From: Campylobacter canadensis
GTDB lineage: Bacteria > Campylobacterota > Campylobacteria > Campylobacterales > Campylobacteraceae
Assembly: GCF_013177655.1 (NCBI RefSeq)
Contig: NZ_CP035946.1
Location: 558,001 to 622,000, forward strand
Reading direction: 5' to 3'
Length of the DNA: 64,000 nucleotides
Positions 1 to 8,266 of this stretch are shown piece after piece. The first letter of the stretch is position 1. Every line of letters begins with the position of its first letter. Made by a program: the position numbers and the translations under genes. Below the pieces are notes generated by a model. It was not told the DNA's origin. It did not search any database and worked only from the letters and a program-made list of their open reading frames with translations.

Positions 1-282
1 GGTGTTTTACCAAATCACGCTTCTTTAATTGCTTTGTTACAAGCTGGTATTATTAAAGTTGAAAACACTAATGGTAAAAGTGAATTAATAGCTATTGATT
101 CAGGGCATGCTAAAGTTGATGAGAATGAAATTATAGTTTTAGCTCAAGGTGCTGTTTATTTAGGTGGAGATGAAAATTCAATTAGCAAACAAAAAATTGA
201 AGCAGCAAAAGAGCTATTAAAATCAGCTAGTGCAAATTCAAGTGCTTTAGCTGCTACTTTAGGTAATTTGGATTCAAAATGA
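1..282 (+). CDS. atpC: ATP synthase F1 epsilon subunit, C-terminal part (5' end outside window)
   Basis: The reading frame is open from base 1 and ends with TGA at 282, giving 93 residues of the C-terminal part. The first residues read GVLPNHASLIALLQAGIIKV, the typical 'LPNHA' segment of the epsilon beta-sandwich, and the end is the helical tail. Epsilon couples the F1 rotor to the c-ring and inhibits ATP hydrolysis. The stop overlaps the start of tolQ by four bases, so the ATP synthase and Tol-Pal genes are probably co-transcribed, the same arrangement as in C. jejuni. The first third of the protein lies upstream of the window. Confidence 0.93.
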   Translation, partial: GVLPNHASLIALLQAGIIKVENTNGKSELIAIDSGHAKVDENEIIVLAQGAVYLGGDENSISKQKIEAAKELLKSASANSSALAATLGNLDSK

Positions 283-806
283 TAGCTTTTTTAAAAGAAT
301 TTGATATAGCAACTATGGTTGCTATATTTGTATTAATTTTTTATATGATTATTTCTTTAGCTATTTTTTTATATAAAATTGTTAATTTAAATTCTTTTTT
401 TTCTTGTGAGGCAAAGGCTTTAAATTCTCTTGTAAAAAATAAAGAATTAAGTTTTGATGCTTACTTAAAACCTTGTGAAGATTCAAAAAGTAAATTGCAA
501 GTTTATAAAAATACAGCTACTAGAAAATTAAGTGAAGGACTTACTTGGCTTGGTATAATAGCTACGACATCGCCATTTATTGGTTTATTTGGAACAGTGG
601 TATCTATATATATAACTTTAACTAATTTAACTTCAACTAATGATATCAGCAAAATTGCTAATCCTATAGGTCATGCTTTAATAGCGACGGCAGCAGGAAT
701 TATTTGTGCAGTTTTAGCATATACTTTTCATTTATTAGTTAAAAGAAAAATTTTTGATTGTATGAATGTTATTGATAGTCAGGTAAAGATTTTAGAAGAT
801 GAATGA
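279..806 (+). CDS. tolQ: TolQ/ExbB-type proton channel subunit
   Basis: 175 residues, MotA/TolQ/ExbB family. Three hydrophobic segments are visible, at about 12-35, 88-118 and 130-152. The family signature is the long helix with LGIIATTSPFIGLFGTV followed by IGHALIATAAGI. With the ExbD/TolR subunit it forms an inner-membrane, proton-motive-force-driven motor that energises the Tol-Pal envelope system. The ATG overlaps the atpC stop (ATGA) and the gene overlaps tolR by eight bases. ExbB and TolQ cannot be separated by sequence alone. The genes that follow (tolR, tolA-like, tolB, pal, cpoB) make TolQ the better name, although Campylobacter genomes often label it exbB. Confidence 0.9.
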   Translation: MIAFLKEFDIATMVAIFVLIFYMIISLAIFLYKIVNLNSFFSCEAKALNSLVKNKELSFDAYLKPCEDSKSKLQVYKNTATRKLSEGLTWLGIIATTSPFIGLFGTVVSIYITLTNLTSTNDISKIANPIGHALIATAAGIICAVLAYTFHLLVKRKIFDCMNVIDSQVKILEDE

Positions 807-1194
807 TAATGATTTTTTAAACTCAACTCCAGAGTTGAATATAACTCCTTTAGTTGATGTTATGCTTGTTTTATTGGTTATTTTTATGCTTATTTTCCCT
901 AGTATTAGATATGATGAAAATATTAATATTCCAGACGGTTCTAAACAAAACCCAACAAAGGCGTTAAAAGGAGATATTTTTGTAAGCATTAGTAATAATG
1001 AAATTACTATAAATTCAACAAAATATAATTTTAATAGTTTTTTTGATAATTTTATTTTAAATATTAACAAGTTTGATAAAAGCAAGGTTGTTTATATTTC
1101 AGGTGATAAAAATATTAGTTATGAAAAACTAATGCAAGTATTAAGTGTATTTGCTAAATCAGGATTTACAAAAATTTCTTTACAGACAAAATGA
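799..1194 (+). CDS. tolR: TolR/ExbD-type motor subunit
   Basis: 131 residues. A short cytoplasmic N-terminus is followed by one transmembrane helix (about 17-36) and a periplasmic domain. The helix begins LNITPLVDVMLVLL, and D20 is the conserved protonatable aspartate of ExbD/TolR proteins. The protein pairs with the TolQ subunit encoded just upstream, with which it overlaps by eight bases. The 3' end overlaps the next start by four bases, so translation of the whole tol block is probably coupled. Confidence 0.9.
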   Translation: MNDNDFLNSTPELNITPLVDVMLVLLVIFMLIFPSIRYDENINIPDGSKQNPTKALKGDIFVSISNNEITINSTKYNFNSFFDNFILNINKFDKSKVVYISGDKNISYEKLMQVLSVFAKSGFTKISLQTK

Positions 1195-1943
1195 TGAGTA
1201 AAATACAAGCATTTTTTCTTTCTTGTTTGATATATTTTTGTATTTTATTTGCTTTTTTTGTCTTTTTAAATAATGCAAAAAAAGAAATAAAAAATATACA
1301 ATATGGCAATTTTGAGATTAGCATTATTACTCAAGATTTTTCTACAAATTCTAATGCAAAAAAAGCTACAGAAGATAAAAAACAACTCGATTCGCAAATA
1401 AGTACAAATACAAATAATACCCAAGAAGAAAAAAAAGAACAAATACAAAATAAGAATAACGATGTAAGTTCATTATTTGATAGTTTAAATACAAATAAAC
1501 CAGTAGTGCAAAATAAAAATGTAGAAAATAATATTGCAAAAAAAACTGTAGATGTAAGTAAAGTAAGTAGTATTTTAAATAGTATAAAGTCAAATAAAGA
1601 TTCAAATCAAGAAAAAACAAGCACAAAGATTAAAGGCGTTTATGATGAGTATTTAAGTGCTATAAATATTTATCTTACTAGTATTTGGAATTTAATATTG
1701 GCAAATTCCCCTTTAATTGATGATAAAAATAGTATTAAATTAAATTATTATATTGATGAAGAAGGTTATATTAGTATTGAAGATATAAATAAAACATCAG
1801 ATGATATTTTTTACCAATGTGTAAGAGAATTTATAAAAAAAATTAATAATGATAAAAAAAATTTAGGCATACCACCTTTATCAAAACCTTATAAAGGTAT
1901 AATAAGATTAAGTAAAAAATTAGTTGTTAAGGAGATTTTATGA
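1191..1943 (+). CDS. tolA: TolA/TonB-like periplasm-spanning protein
   Basis: 250 residues. One N-terminal transmembrane helix (about 8-27) is followed by a long hydrophilic linker rich in K, N, Q and S (about 45-150) and a compact C-terminal domain (about 155-250) like TolA/TonB C-terminal domains. The architecture and position between tolR and tolB indicate the component that carries energy from the TolQR motor to TolB/Pal. Two adjacent ATGs (1191 and 1194) are possible starts. Overall sequence similarity to E. coli TolA is low, as is usual in Campylobacterota; the name rests mainly on architecture and context. Confidence 0.75.
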   Translation: MMSKIQAFFLSCLIYFCILFAFFVFLNNAKKEIKNIQYGNFEISIITQDFSTNSNAKKATEDKKQLDSQISTNTNNTQEEKKEQIQNKNNDVSSLFDSLNTNKPVVQNKNVENNIAKKTVDVSKVSSILNSIKSNKDSNQEKTSTKIKGVYDEYLSAINIYLTSIWNLILANSPLIDDKNSIKLNYYIDEEGYISIEDINKTSDDIFYQCVREFIKKINNDKKNLGIPPLSKPYKGIIRLSKKLVVKEIL

Positions 1944-3103
1944 AAAAATTTTTACTTGTGTTTTTATTAAATTCTTTTTTATTTGCTGATTTAATTATGG
2001 ATGTGGTTGGTGAGCAAGAGGTTTTACCTAAAATCCAAATTTTAACCAATACTCAAGCAAATGCCGAATTTGATAATATATTAAGAAACGATGTTTTAGT
2101 AAGTGCAATTTTTGATATTAGCACCGACAGTAATGCGGATTATTTTTTATATTATTCTTTAAAAGATAGTGATGATAAATACGATTTAGAGCTAACTTTA
2201 AAAGATGCAAAATTGCAAACTAAATATTATACAAAATTAAAATATCCAAAGGATATGTATGCTTTTTTATCTCATAAAGCAATATCAAATATGGTAAAAG
2301 AGCTTAATTTAACAAATGTTGATTGGATGAATAAAAAAATTCTATTAACAAGAAAGGTAGCTGCAAAGCAAAGTCAAATAGTGTTAGCTGATTACACGTT
2401 GTCTTATCAAAAAGTTATTTTACAAGGCGGTTTGAATTTATTTGCAAAATGGGCTGATGATGAAGAAAAAGCATTTTATTACAGTGATTATTCGCAAGAT
2501 GAGCTAAAAATTTATAAATATAATATAGCAAATAATACAAAAAATTTAATAGTTAGTGGCAATGGAATGCTTGCTTTAAGTGATGTTAAAGCCGATAAAG
2601 CTTTAATTACTATGACAAACAGCGACCAGCCTGATGTATTTTTATTTGATTTGAATACAAAAAATGCAAAAAGACTAACTTCTTATAAAGGAATTGATGT
2701 TGGGGCTAAATTTATTGGAGATAATTCATTTGTGTTTATAAGCGACCGTAGTTCATATCCAAATATATATATGCAAGCTTTAAATTCAAATAATGCATCA
2801 CAATTAGTTTATCATGGAAAAAACAATTCAGCTTTTGATGTTTTTAATGAATATGTAGTTTATTCAAGTAGAGAAAGCGAAGGAGATTTTAATTTATATT
2901 TAATGAGTGTTAATAACCAATTTGTAAGACAATTAACATTAAATGGTAGAAATATTTTCCCTATTTTTAGCAAAGATGGCGAAACTATTATGTTTATAAA
3001 GTTATTAGGCAATCAAAGTTCTTTAGGAATTTTAAGACTTAAAGAGAATAAAGTATTTCATTTTCCACTAAAAATTGGAAAAATTTCTACTTTAGATTGG
3101 TAA
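1940..3103 (+). CDS. tolB: Tol-Pal translocation protein TolB
   Basis: 387 residues with an N-terminal signal peptide ending near 'SFLFA'. A TolB N-terminal domain (about 20-150) precedes a C-terminal beta-propeller (about 170-387) built of WD40-like PD40 blades; the repeats with 'DVFLFDLNTKNAKRLTS' and 'NLYLMSVNNQFVRQLT' are visible. TolB is periplasmic and binds Pal and TolA during outer-membrane constriction. The start overlaps the preceding stop by four bases. There is no overlap with pal, which has its own promoter-like sequence. Confidence 0.92.
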   Translation: MKKFLLVFLLNSFLFADLIMDVVGEQEVLPKIQILTNTQANAEFDNILRNDVLVSAIFDISTDSNADYFLYYSLKDSDDKYDLELTLKDAKLQTKYYTKLKYPKDMYAFLSHKAISNMVKELNLTNVDWMNKKILLTRKVAAKQSQIVLADYTLSYQKVILQGGLNLFAKWADDEEKAFYYSDYSQDELKIYKYNIANNTKNLIVSGNGMLALSDVKADKALITMTNSDQPDVFLFDLNTKNAKRLTSYKGIDVGAKFIGDNSFVFISDRSSYPNIYMQALNSNNASQLVYHGKNNSAFDVFNEYVVYSSRESEGDFNLYLMSVNNQFVRQLTLNGRNIFPIFSKDGETIMFIKLLGNQSSLGILRLKENKVFHFPLKIGKISTLDW

Positions 3104-3130
3104 AAACTTATATTTTTTAATTTTTTATTG

Positions 3131-3161
3131 TATAATAATTTGTTTATTTTATTTTGAAAGG
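3131..3161 (+). promoter_or_regulatory. Candidate promoter and ribosome binding site of pal
   Basis: A perfect TATAAT stands at 3131-3136 after a T-rich stretch, the usual Campylobacter vegetative promoter form (T-rich upstream region instead of a strong -35). GAAAGG at 3156-3161 is the ribosome binding site seven bases before the ATG. This would give the abundant lipoprotein Pal extra transcription beyond the tol operon. Confidence 0.55.
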
Positions 3162-3167
3162 TTTAAG

Positions 3168-3656
3168 ATGAAAAAAATCGTTTATGCAGCTGCATTAGCA
3201 GCACTATTTGTAGGTTGCTCTCAAAAAGCACCAGTTGAAGCTCCAAAGTCAATTGACCAACAAGCAACAGTAAATGTTGATGTAAAAGAAGATGTTGATT
3301 CAAAAATCCAAAGAATTAATTCTTCATTAGCAAGAATTTATTTTGATTTTGACAAGTATGATATTCGTTCAGATATGTATTCAGCAGTTTCAAGCAATGC
3401 TAATATTTTAAAAGATGATGCTAAAGAATTTAATGTATTAGTTGAAGGTAACTGCGATGAGTGGGGTAGTGAAGAGTATAACCAAGCTTTAGGTTTAAAA
3501 AGAGCAAAAGCTGTTAAAGATGCTTTAGAATCTCAAGGCGTTTATGGTTCAAGAATTGTTTTAAAGAGCAATGGAGAAAACAATCCAGTTTGTACAGATA
3601 AAACAAAGGCTTGCGATGCTCAAAACAGAAGAGCAGAATTAAAAGTTCAATTTTAA
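3168..3656 (+). CDS. pal: Peptidoglycan-associated lipoprotein Pal (Omp18 type)
   Basis: 162 residues. The lipoprotein signal peptide ends in LFVGC, with C17 the lipidated cysteine. An OmpA-like peptidoglycan-binding domain covers about 50-162, with IYFDFDKYDIRSD and the helix GLKRAKAVKDAL. A disulphide-capable pair lies in VCTDKTKACDAQNRRAEL. Pal anchors the outer membrane to peptidoglycan and interacts with TolB and TolA. It is the Campylobacter major lipoprotein Omp18 homologue. It lies directly between tolB and cpoB. Confidence 0.95.
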   Translation: MKKIVYAAALAALFVGCSQKAPVEAPKSIDQQATVNVDVKEDVDSKIQRINSSLARIYFDFDKYDIRSDMYSAVSSNANILKDDAKEFNVLVEGNCDEWGSEEYNQALGLKRAKAVKDALESQGVYGSRIVLKSNGENNPVCTDKTKACDAQNRRAELKVQF

Positions 3657-3660
3657 TTAA

Positions 3661-4497
3661 ATGCTAAAAAAAATATTTTTTGCAGGGATTTTTATTCCTG
3701 CTTTATCTTTTGCTAATCAGCAATCAGCTTTTGAAGCTGGTAATTTAAATTCAGAAAATCCCTACGGATTAACTGATACTGAAAAGGCATTATTGGATAA
3801 TAAAAAAAAGGTTGATACCTTAAAACAAGATTATACAGGTGTTGATTTTAAAACAAATAAAGCATTAGAGCAGATTGAAGGTTTGCAAGGCATAGTAGAT
3901 GATATATCTACAAAAACTTACAATCAAAATAATAAAATACTACAAATTGAAAATACTGTTAATACAAATAATATAAATATTAATACTCAAATTGAAAGTA
4001 TAAACAAAGAATTAGCAAGTCAAAAGATAGCTATAGCTCAGCTAAAAAAAGCAATAAATGAGCTTGTGAAGTTAATACAAAATGCTAATGAAAATATTAA
4101 TGATAATAAAAAAGAAATTGAGCAACAAGAAAGTAAAAAAACTCCTAATCAGCAAATGAATGAAGCGATTGAACTTTTTCAAGCTAAAAAATATGACCCA
4201 GCAAAGTCAATTTTTTATAGTTTAGCTCAAATGAGACATAAACCTGCTTTAAGTAATTTTTATTTAGGGCAAATAGCTTTTGAAAAAAAAGAATACAATG
4301 ATGCGGTTTATTTTTATAAAAACAGTGTTAATTTATATAAAGCACAAGGCGTAAAAGCAAACAATATGCCTGAAATTTTATTCAAAACTGCTAAAAGTTT
4401 AGAATATTTAGGTCAAAAGGAAAACGCTCAAGTTTTTTATGAAGCTTTAAAGCAAGAATTTCCAAATTCTAAAGAAGCAAAAAGCGTTAAATTTTAA
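3661..4497 (+). CDS. cpoB: Tol-Pal associated coordinator CpoB (YbgF)
   Basis: 278 residues with a signal peptide (about 1-18), a coiled-coil region (about 45-145) rich in N, Q, I and K, and C-terminal tetratricopeptide repeats (about 160-278; 'NFYLGQIAFEKKEYNDAVYFY'). This is the YbgF/CpoB architecture: a periplasmic protein linking Tol-Pal to septal peptidoglycan synthesis. It starts four bases after pal and ends 14 bases before slyD, so it belongs to the same transcription unit. Confidence 0.85.
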   Translation: MLKKIFFAGIFIPALSFANQQSAFEAGNLNSENPYGLTDTEKALLDNKKKVDTLKQDYTGVDFKTNKALEQIEGLQGIVDDISTKTYNQNNKILQIENTVNTNNININTQIESINKELASQKIAIAQLKKAINELVKLIQNANENINDNKKEIEQQESKKTPNQQMNEAIELFQAKKYDPAKSIFYSLAQMRHKPALSNFYLGQIAFEKKEYNDAVYFYKNSVNLYKAQGVKANNMPEILFKTAKSLEYLGQKENAQVFYEALKQEFPNSKEAKSVKF

Positions 4498-4511
4498 AGA
4501 AAGGACATAAA

Positions 4512-5126
4512 ATGGCAATAGAAAAAGATAAAGTTGTTAGCTTAAATTTTATTTTAAGAGATGCAAAAACAAATGAAGTTTTAGAAGATAATTCAGATTT
4601 TAACCCAATTTCATTTTTATTGGGTCGTGGTCAAATATTAGAAAGTTTAGAAGAAGAAATCGCAAAACTAAATGAAGGCGATGAAAGTGATATCTTAATT
4701 ACTAGCGATAAAGCTTGGAAATCTTATGATGATAGTTTAATCCAAGAATTACCAAAAGAGCAATTTGCAGGAATTGACTTAAATGTTGGTATGGAATTAT
4801 TTGGAGAAAACGAAGATGGTTCTAGTGTTCGTGTTGTAGTAAAAGAAATTAAAAATGATAGTGTTGTTATTGATTATAACCATCCTTATGCAGGAAAAGA
4901 TTTATTATTTACAATAAATATTAAAGAAGTTCGTGATGCAAGCGAAGAAGAGCTTGCAAGTGGAGCTGCTATGCAAGCAGGTGGTTGCGGTTGCGGCGGT
5001 CACGGACACGGACACGATCACGGACACGGCGGTGGTTGTTGCGGCGGACACGGTGGCGGTGGTTGCGGTTGCCATGATGAAGAAGAAGAGCACCATCATC
5101 ATCATCATCACGGACACGGCGGCTGA
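4512..5126 (+). CDS. slyD: FKBP-type peptidyl-prolyl isomerase SlyD with metal-binding tail
   Basis: 204 residues. An FKBP domain with the inserted chaperone flap (about 1-145) is followed by a 55-residue tail of almost only G, H, C and D/E, with CGCGG, HGHGHDHGHG, GGCCGGHG and a run of seven histidines. SlyD is a cytoplasmic prolyl isomerase and chaperone; in other bacteria its tail binds nickel and feeds hydrogenase and urease maturation. The tail codons are unusually GC-rich compared with the neighbours, which simply reflects Gly/His/Cys codons. RBS AAAGGA precedes the ATG. Confidence 0.92.
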   Translation: MAIEKDKVVSLNFILRDAKTNEVLEDNSDFNPISFLLGRGQILESLEEEIAKLNEGDESDILITSDKAWKSYDDSLIQELPKEQFAGIDLNVGMELFGENEDGSSVRVVVKEIKNDSVVIDYNHPYAGKDLLFTINIKEVRDASEEELASGAAMQAGGCGCGGHGHGHDHGHGGGCCGGHGGGGCGCHDEEEEHHHHHHHGHGG

Positions 5127-5141
5127 GGACGCTAATTTTAG

Positions 5142-5186
5142 GGCTAAGGTTTAGCCAAATATTTTCAAGGATATCTTTATCCTTGA
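5142..5186 (+). terminator. Two tandem hairpins after slyD
   Basis: Hairpin 1: GGCTAA (5142-5147), loop GGT, TTAGCC (5151-5156). Hairpin 2: TCAAGGATA (5165-5173), loop TCTT, TATCCTTGA (5178-5186), followed by TTTAAATT. Together they probably end the tol-pal-slyD transcription unit. The T-tract is short, so termination strength is uncertain. Confidence 0.6.
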
Positions 5187-5266
5187 TTTAAATTAGTATT
5201 AATAAATACTTCGTTTAATTTGTTATATTTATTTATAGTAATTTAAAATTATGAAAAGGAATATTT

Positions 5267-6244
5267 ATGAATTATGCTTTTATATATGCAGGTCAAGGCT
5301 CGCAAAAAGCTTTTATGGCAAAGGATTTATTTGATAATTTTGATTTTATAAAAACTATGTTTAAAGAAGCAAGTGATTTTTGCAAAATAGATTTTAACAA
5401 CTTAATTTTTAGTGAAAATTCAAAACTAAATGAAAGTGAATTTACTCAACCAGCAATAGTTTTAAGCTCAATTGCACACTATGAGGTTTTAAAATATTTA
5501 CTAGCTCAAGAAGGCATTAAGATTAGAGAAGAAAATAATGAAGATAAATTTATTTGTAAAAAAAACACAGCTTCTTTAGGACATTCTTTAGGCGAATTTA
5601 GTGCTTTGGTTGCAAATGGTGCAATTTCTTTAAATGAAGCTTTGAAATTGGTTAATCTAAGAGGCAAATTTATGCAAGAATGTGTAAGTAGCAACAACCC
5701 TGCTTCTATGATGGTTATTTTAGGTTTAGATGATGCTAAAGTAGAAGAGCTTTGTGCTAAGGCGCAAAAAAATAATAAGCATATTTATGCAGCAAATTAT
5801 AATTGCGATGGACAGATTGTTGTTGCTGGTTTAAAGGCTGATTTAGAAGAATATCAAGAAGAATTTAAAACCTTAGGTGCAAAAAGAGCAATGTTACTTA
5901 ATATGAGTGTAGCAAGTCATTGTGTATTAATACAAAGTGCTGCTATAAAATTAAGTGAATTTTTAAATTTTAAAGATAGTTTTATACCTGTTGTTTCAAA
6001 TGCAACAAATAAAAAATATTCAAGCAATATTGAGGCTAAAACAATGCTGCAAGAACAATTAATTAAACCTGTTTTATATAAGCAAAATATAAAAGTACTT
6101 GAAGATGAAGTTGATGGTTTTATAGAATTTTCAAGCAATATTTTATGTGGTTTAAATAAAAAAATTAGTACAAAAGAGAGCATAAGCTTAGCTAATTTAG
6201 AACAAATTAAAGATTTTGTAAAAGTAATAAAGGAAAAATTATGA
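5267..6244 (+). CDS. fabD: Malonyl-CoA:ACP transacylase
   Basis: 325 residues. The family opening IYAGQGSQ is at 6-13. The nucleophile elbow GHSLGE puts the catalytic serine at about 107, and SVASHC places the catalytic histidine near 218. FabD loads malonyl groups on acyl carrier protein for fatty acid synthesis in the cytoplasm. An insertion with many charged residues (about 85-100) precedes the nucleophile motif. RBS AAAAGGA lies upstream, and a TATAGT at 5234-5239 may be the -10. It overlaps pfs by four bases. Confidence 0.93.
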   Translation: MNYAFIYAGQGSQKAFMAKDLFDNFDFIKTMFKEASDFCKIDFNNLIFSENSKLNESEFTQPAIVLSSIAHYEVLKYLLAQEGIKIREENNEDKFICKKNTASLGHSLGEFSALVANGAISLNEALKLVNLRGKFMQECVSSNNPASMMVILGLDDAKVEELCAKAQKNNKHIYAANYNCDGQIVVAGLKADLEEYQEEFKTLGAKRAMLLNMSVASHCVLIQSAAIKLSEFLNFKDSFIPVVSNATNKKYSSNIEAKTMLQEQLIKPVLYKQNIKVLEDEVDGFIEFSSNILCGLNKKISTKESISLANLEQIKDFVKVIKEKL

Positions 6245-6936
6245 TAGTAGCAATTTTAGGTGCAATGCGTGAAGAGATTGAGCCAATCTTAGAAAGATTT
6301 CAATATACAAGTGTTGAATACGCAAATAACACATTTTATTTAATTGATTATGCTCAAGGAAAAATGGTGGTTGCTTATTCAAAGATTGGTAAAGTAAATT
6401 CTGCAATTACAGCTAGTGTTATGATAGAGCATTTTAAGGCTGATTATTTGATTTTTACTGGAGTTGCAGGTTCGCTCAATGCTGATTTAAAAATAGGGGA
6501 TTTATTACTTGCTACTTCTTTAGTTCAACACGATGTTGATATTTGTGCTTTTGGGCATAAAGCTGGTTTTATTCCTGAAACAAGTCATTATATAAAAACT
6601 AATGAAGATTTAAACAAAATAGCATTAAAATCAGCAAAAGACTTAAAGCTTAGTGTAAAAGAAGGAATTATTGCTACTTCAGACCAATTTATCTGCTCAA
6701 GTGATAAAAAAGAATGGATTAAAAACACCTTTAATGCTGATGCTTGTGAGATGGAAGGGGCTAGTGTTGCCTTAGTTTGCGAAGCTTTTAAAATTCCTTG
6801 TGTTATTTTAAGAGCTATTAGTGATGAAGCTGGTAAAGAAGCAGAAATTAGTTTTGATACATTTTTAAAAATTGCAGCAACAAATAGTGCTAATTTAGCA
6901 TTAAAAATTTGTGAAAATTTAAAAAAAAAACTTTAA
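6241..6936 (+). CDS. pfs: MTA/SAH (and aminofutalosine) nucleosidase
   Basis: 231 residues. The motifs of 5'-methylthioadenosine/S-adenosylhomocysteine nucleosidase are present: GAMREEIEP with E12, MEGAS with E172, and the catalytic aspartate at about 195 in AISDEAG. The enzyme removes adenine from MTA and SAH. In Campylobacter and Helicobacter it is also known to cleave 6-amino-6-deoxyfutalosine for menaquinone synthesis. The gene ends in a run of ten A (6921-6930) followed by CTTTAA. Sliding one base back on this run would continue into the next gene, which has no ordinary start codon. Confidence 0.93.
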   Translation: MIVAILGAMREEIEPILERFQYTSVEYANNTFYLIDYAQGKMVVAYSKIGKVNSAITASVMIEHFKADYLIFTGVAGSLNADLKIGDLLLATSLVQHDVDICAFGHKAGFIPETSHYIKTNEDLNKIALKSAKDLKLSVKEGIIATSDQFICSSDKKEWIKNTFNADACEMEGASVALVCEAFKIPCVILRAISDEAGKEAEISFDTFLKIAATNSANLALKICENLKKKL

Positions 6937-7670
6937 GCAAGAGATTAATTAAAGAAGTTGCTAGAGCGTGCGAAAAATATTCTTTAGTTGAAGAAAACGA
7001 TAGAATTTTAATTGCTTTAAGCGGTGGAAAAGATAGCATTACAATGTTGCAGCTTTTATTACATATGCAAAGAGCAGTTGCATTTGATTTTCATATTGAA
7101 GCAGCTACTTTAAGCTATGGAATGGGAGAAGATTATAAATATTTAAGTAATTTTTGTACTTTAAATGGAATAAAACATCATATTATTGACTCAAATATAT
7201 TTGAAATTTCTAATGATAAAATTCGTCGCAACTCATCATTTTGTTCATTTTTTTCAAGAATGAGAAGGGGGTATTTATACACCTTTGCTTTAGAAAATAA
7301 GTTTAATAAATTAGCATTAGGTCATCATTTAGATGATGCTATTGAGAGCTTTTTTATGAATTTTACTTACAATGGTAAATTAAGAACCCTAGCACCAAAA
7401 TTTGTAAGTGAAAAAGGAATTTGTGTTATTAGACCGCTTATTTTTGTAAGAGAAAGAATGTTAAAAGAAAGTGCTTTGGCAAATGAAATTAAGGTTATTG
7501 GCGATGAAGCTTGTCCTGCTATGAGATTTGATGTTAAAATGCCACATGCAAGGTATGAAACAAAGCAATTATTAAACAGCCTTGAAGTTAAAAATCCTAA
7601 ATTATTTAAGAATATTGAAAATGCTTTTTCAAATATAGATTTGGATACTTTTTTTCAATGCAAGGAATAA
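6915..7670 (+). CDS. ttcA: TtcA-like tRNA 2-thiocytidine synthase; start codon unclear, possible -1 frameshift from pfs
   Basis: PP-loop ATPase of the TtcA/TilS superfamily. The P-loop SGGKDS lies at about 7020-7037, upstream of the first ATG (7044), so starting at 7044 would delete the active site. The frame is open from 6915 and the family-like N-terminus begins near 6933 (LSKRLIKEVARACEKYSLV). Between 6915 and 7041 there is no ATG, GTG or TTG. Either an ATT start (6948) is used, or ribosome or polymerase slippage on A10 at the end of pfs makes a fusion. The usual CxxC reads C-S-F-F here. GDEACPAMRFD and the helix GHHLDDAIE are present. It overlaps recO by 13 bases. Confidence 0.8.
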   Translation, partial: KFKKKTLSKRLIKEVARACEKYSLVEENDRILIALSGGKDSITMLQLLLHMQRAVAFDFHIEAATLSYGMGEDYKYLSNFCTLNGIKHHIIDSNIFEISNDKIRRNSSFCSFFSRMRRGYLYTFALENKFNKLALGHHLDDAIESFFMNFTYNGKLRTLAPKFVSEKGICVIRPLIFVRERMLKESALANEIKVIGDEACPAMRFDVKMPHARYETKQLLNSLEVKNPKLFKNIENAFSNIDLDTFFQCKE

Positions 7671-8266
7671 TTCTTAATACTAAAACAATTAATTTTAAAG
7701 ATTTGATTGTGAGCATTTTAACTAAGGATTCTTATTTAAAATGCTATAGATTTTATGGAGTAAAGCATTCTATTGTTAGTATTGGAAATTATATTGATTT
7801 TGAACTTAGTAAAAGAGCTATGTTTTTGCCTATTTTGCATTCTACAATGCAATATTATTGTAAATGGCAAAATGACTATTTAAAATTAAAATATTGGATA
7901 GATTATTGTGCGTTTTTGCACAGGATTTTACAACAAAATGGAAGTTGTGATGAGATTTATTTCAAACAAAGTCTTAGCTTGATGACTAAATTAAATTCAC
8001 AAGATGCAAAAAGAGCTATTTTAGATAGCATAATTAGTATTTTAGATTATGAGGGAATGTTGCAAAGGGAGTATTTTTGCTCTTTATGTGAAAAAGAGCT
8101 TACAAATTATGTAAGTCTTGATGAAAACTATATGCTTTATTGTAGCTCTTGTAAAAAAGATAAATTAATTAATTTTGACAAGGTTAAAAAATTATTTTTA
8201 CTTAAAAGTTCAGCTTTTTTTAGCGATGAAGAAATAGATGATTTTTTAGAGCTTTTAAATGTGTAA
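7658..8266 (+). CDS. recO: DNA repair protein RecO (short Campylobacter form)
   Basis: 202 residues. An OB-fold-like N-terminal part (about 1-75) is followed by a helical domain and a zinc-binding segment CSLC...CSSC (about 145-170). This matches the short RecO proteins of Campylobacter and Helicobacter, which help load RecA during recombinational repair. The 5' end overlaps ttcA by 13 bases, so translation is probably coupled. Sequence identity to classical RecO is expected to be low; the call rests on the N-terminus, the zinc knuckle and the length. Confidence 0.8.
   Translation: MQGIILNTKTINFKDLIVSILTKDSYLKCYRFYGVKHSIVSIGNYIDFELSKRAMFLPILHSTMQYYCKWQNDYLKLKYWIDYCAFLHRILQQNGSCDEIYFKQSLSLMTKLNSQDAKRAILDSIISILDYEGMLQREYFCSLCEKELTNYVSLDENYMLYCSSCKKDKLINFDKVKKLFLLKSSAFFSDEEIDDFLELLNV

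Noticed and set aside
4905-5154. Open frames on both strands through the SlyD tail (70 and 73 residues)
   Set aside because: They are by-products of the repetitive GGH/HGH codons; their Thr/Val/Ala- or Met-rich translations have no family features and SlyD is clearly the real frame.
7044-7670. TtcA starting at the first ATG (7044)
   Set aside because: This would remove the SGGKDS P-loop, whose coding sequence is intact upstream in the same frame.
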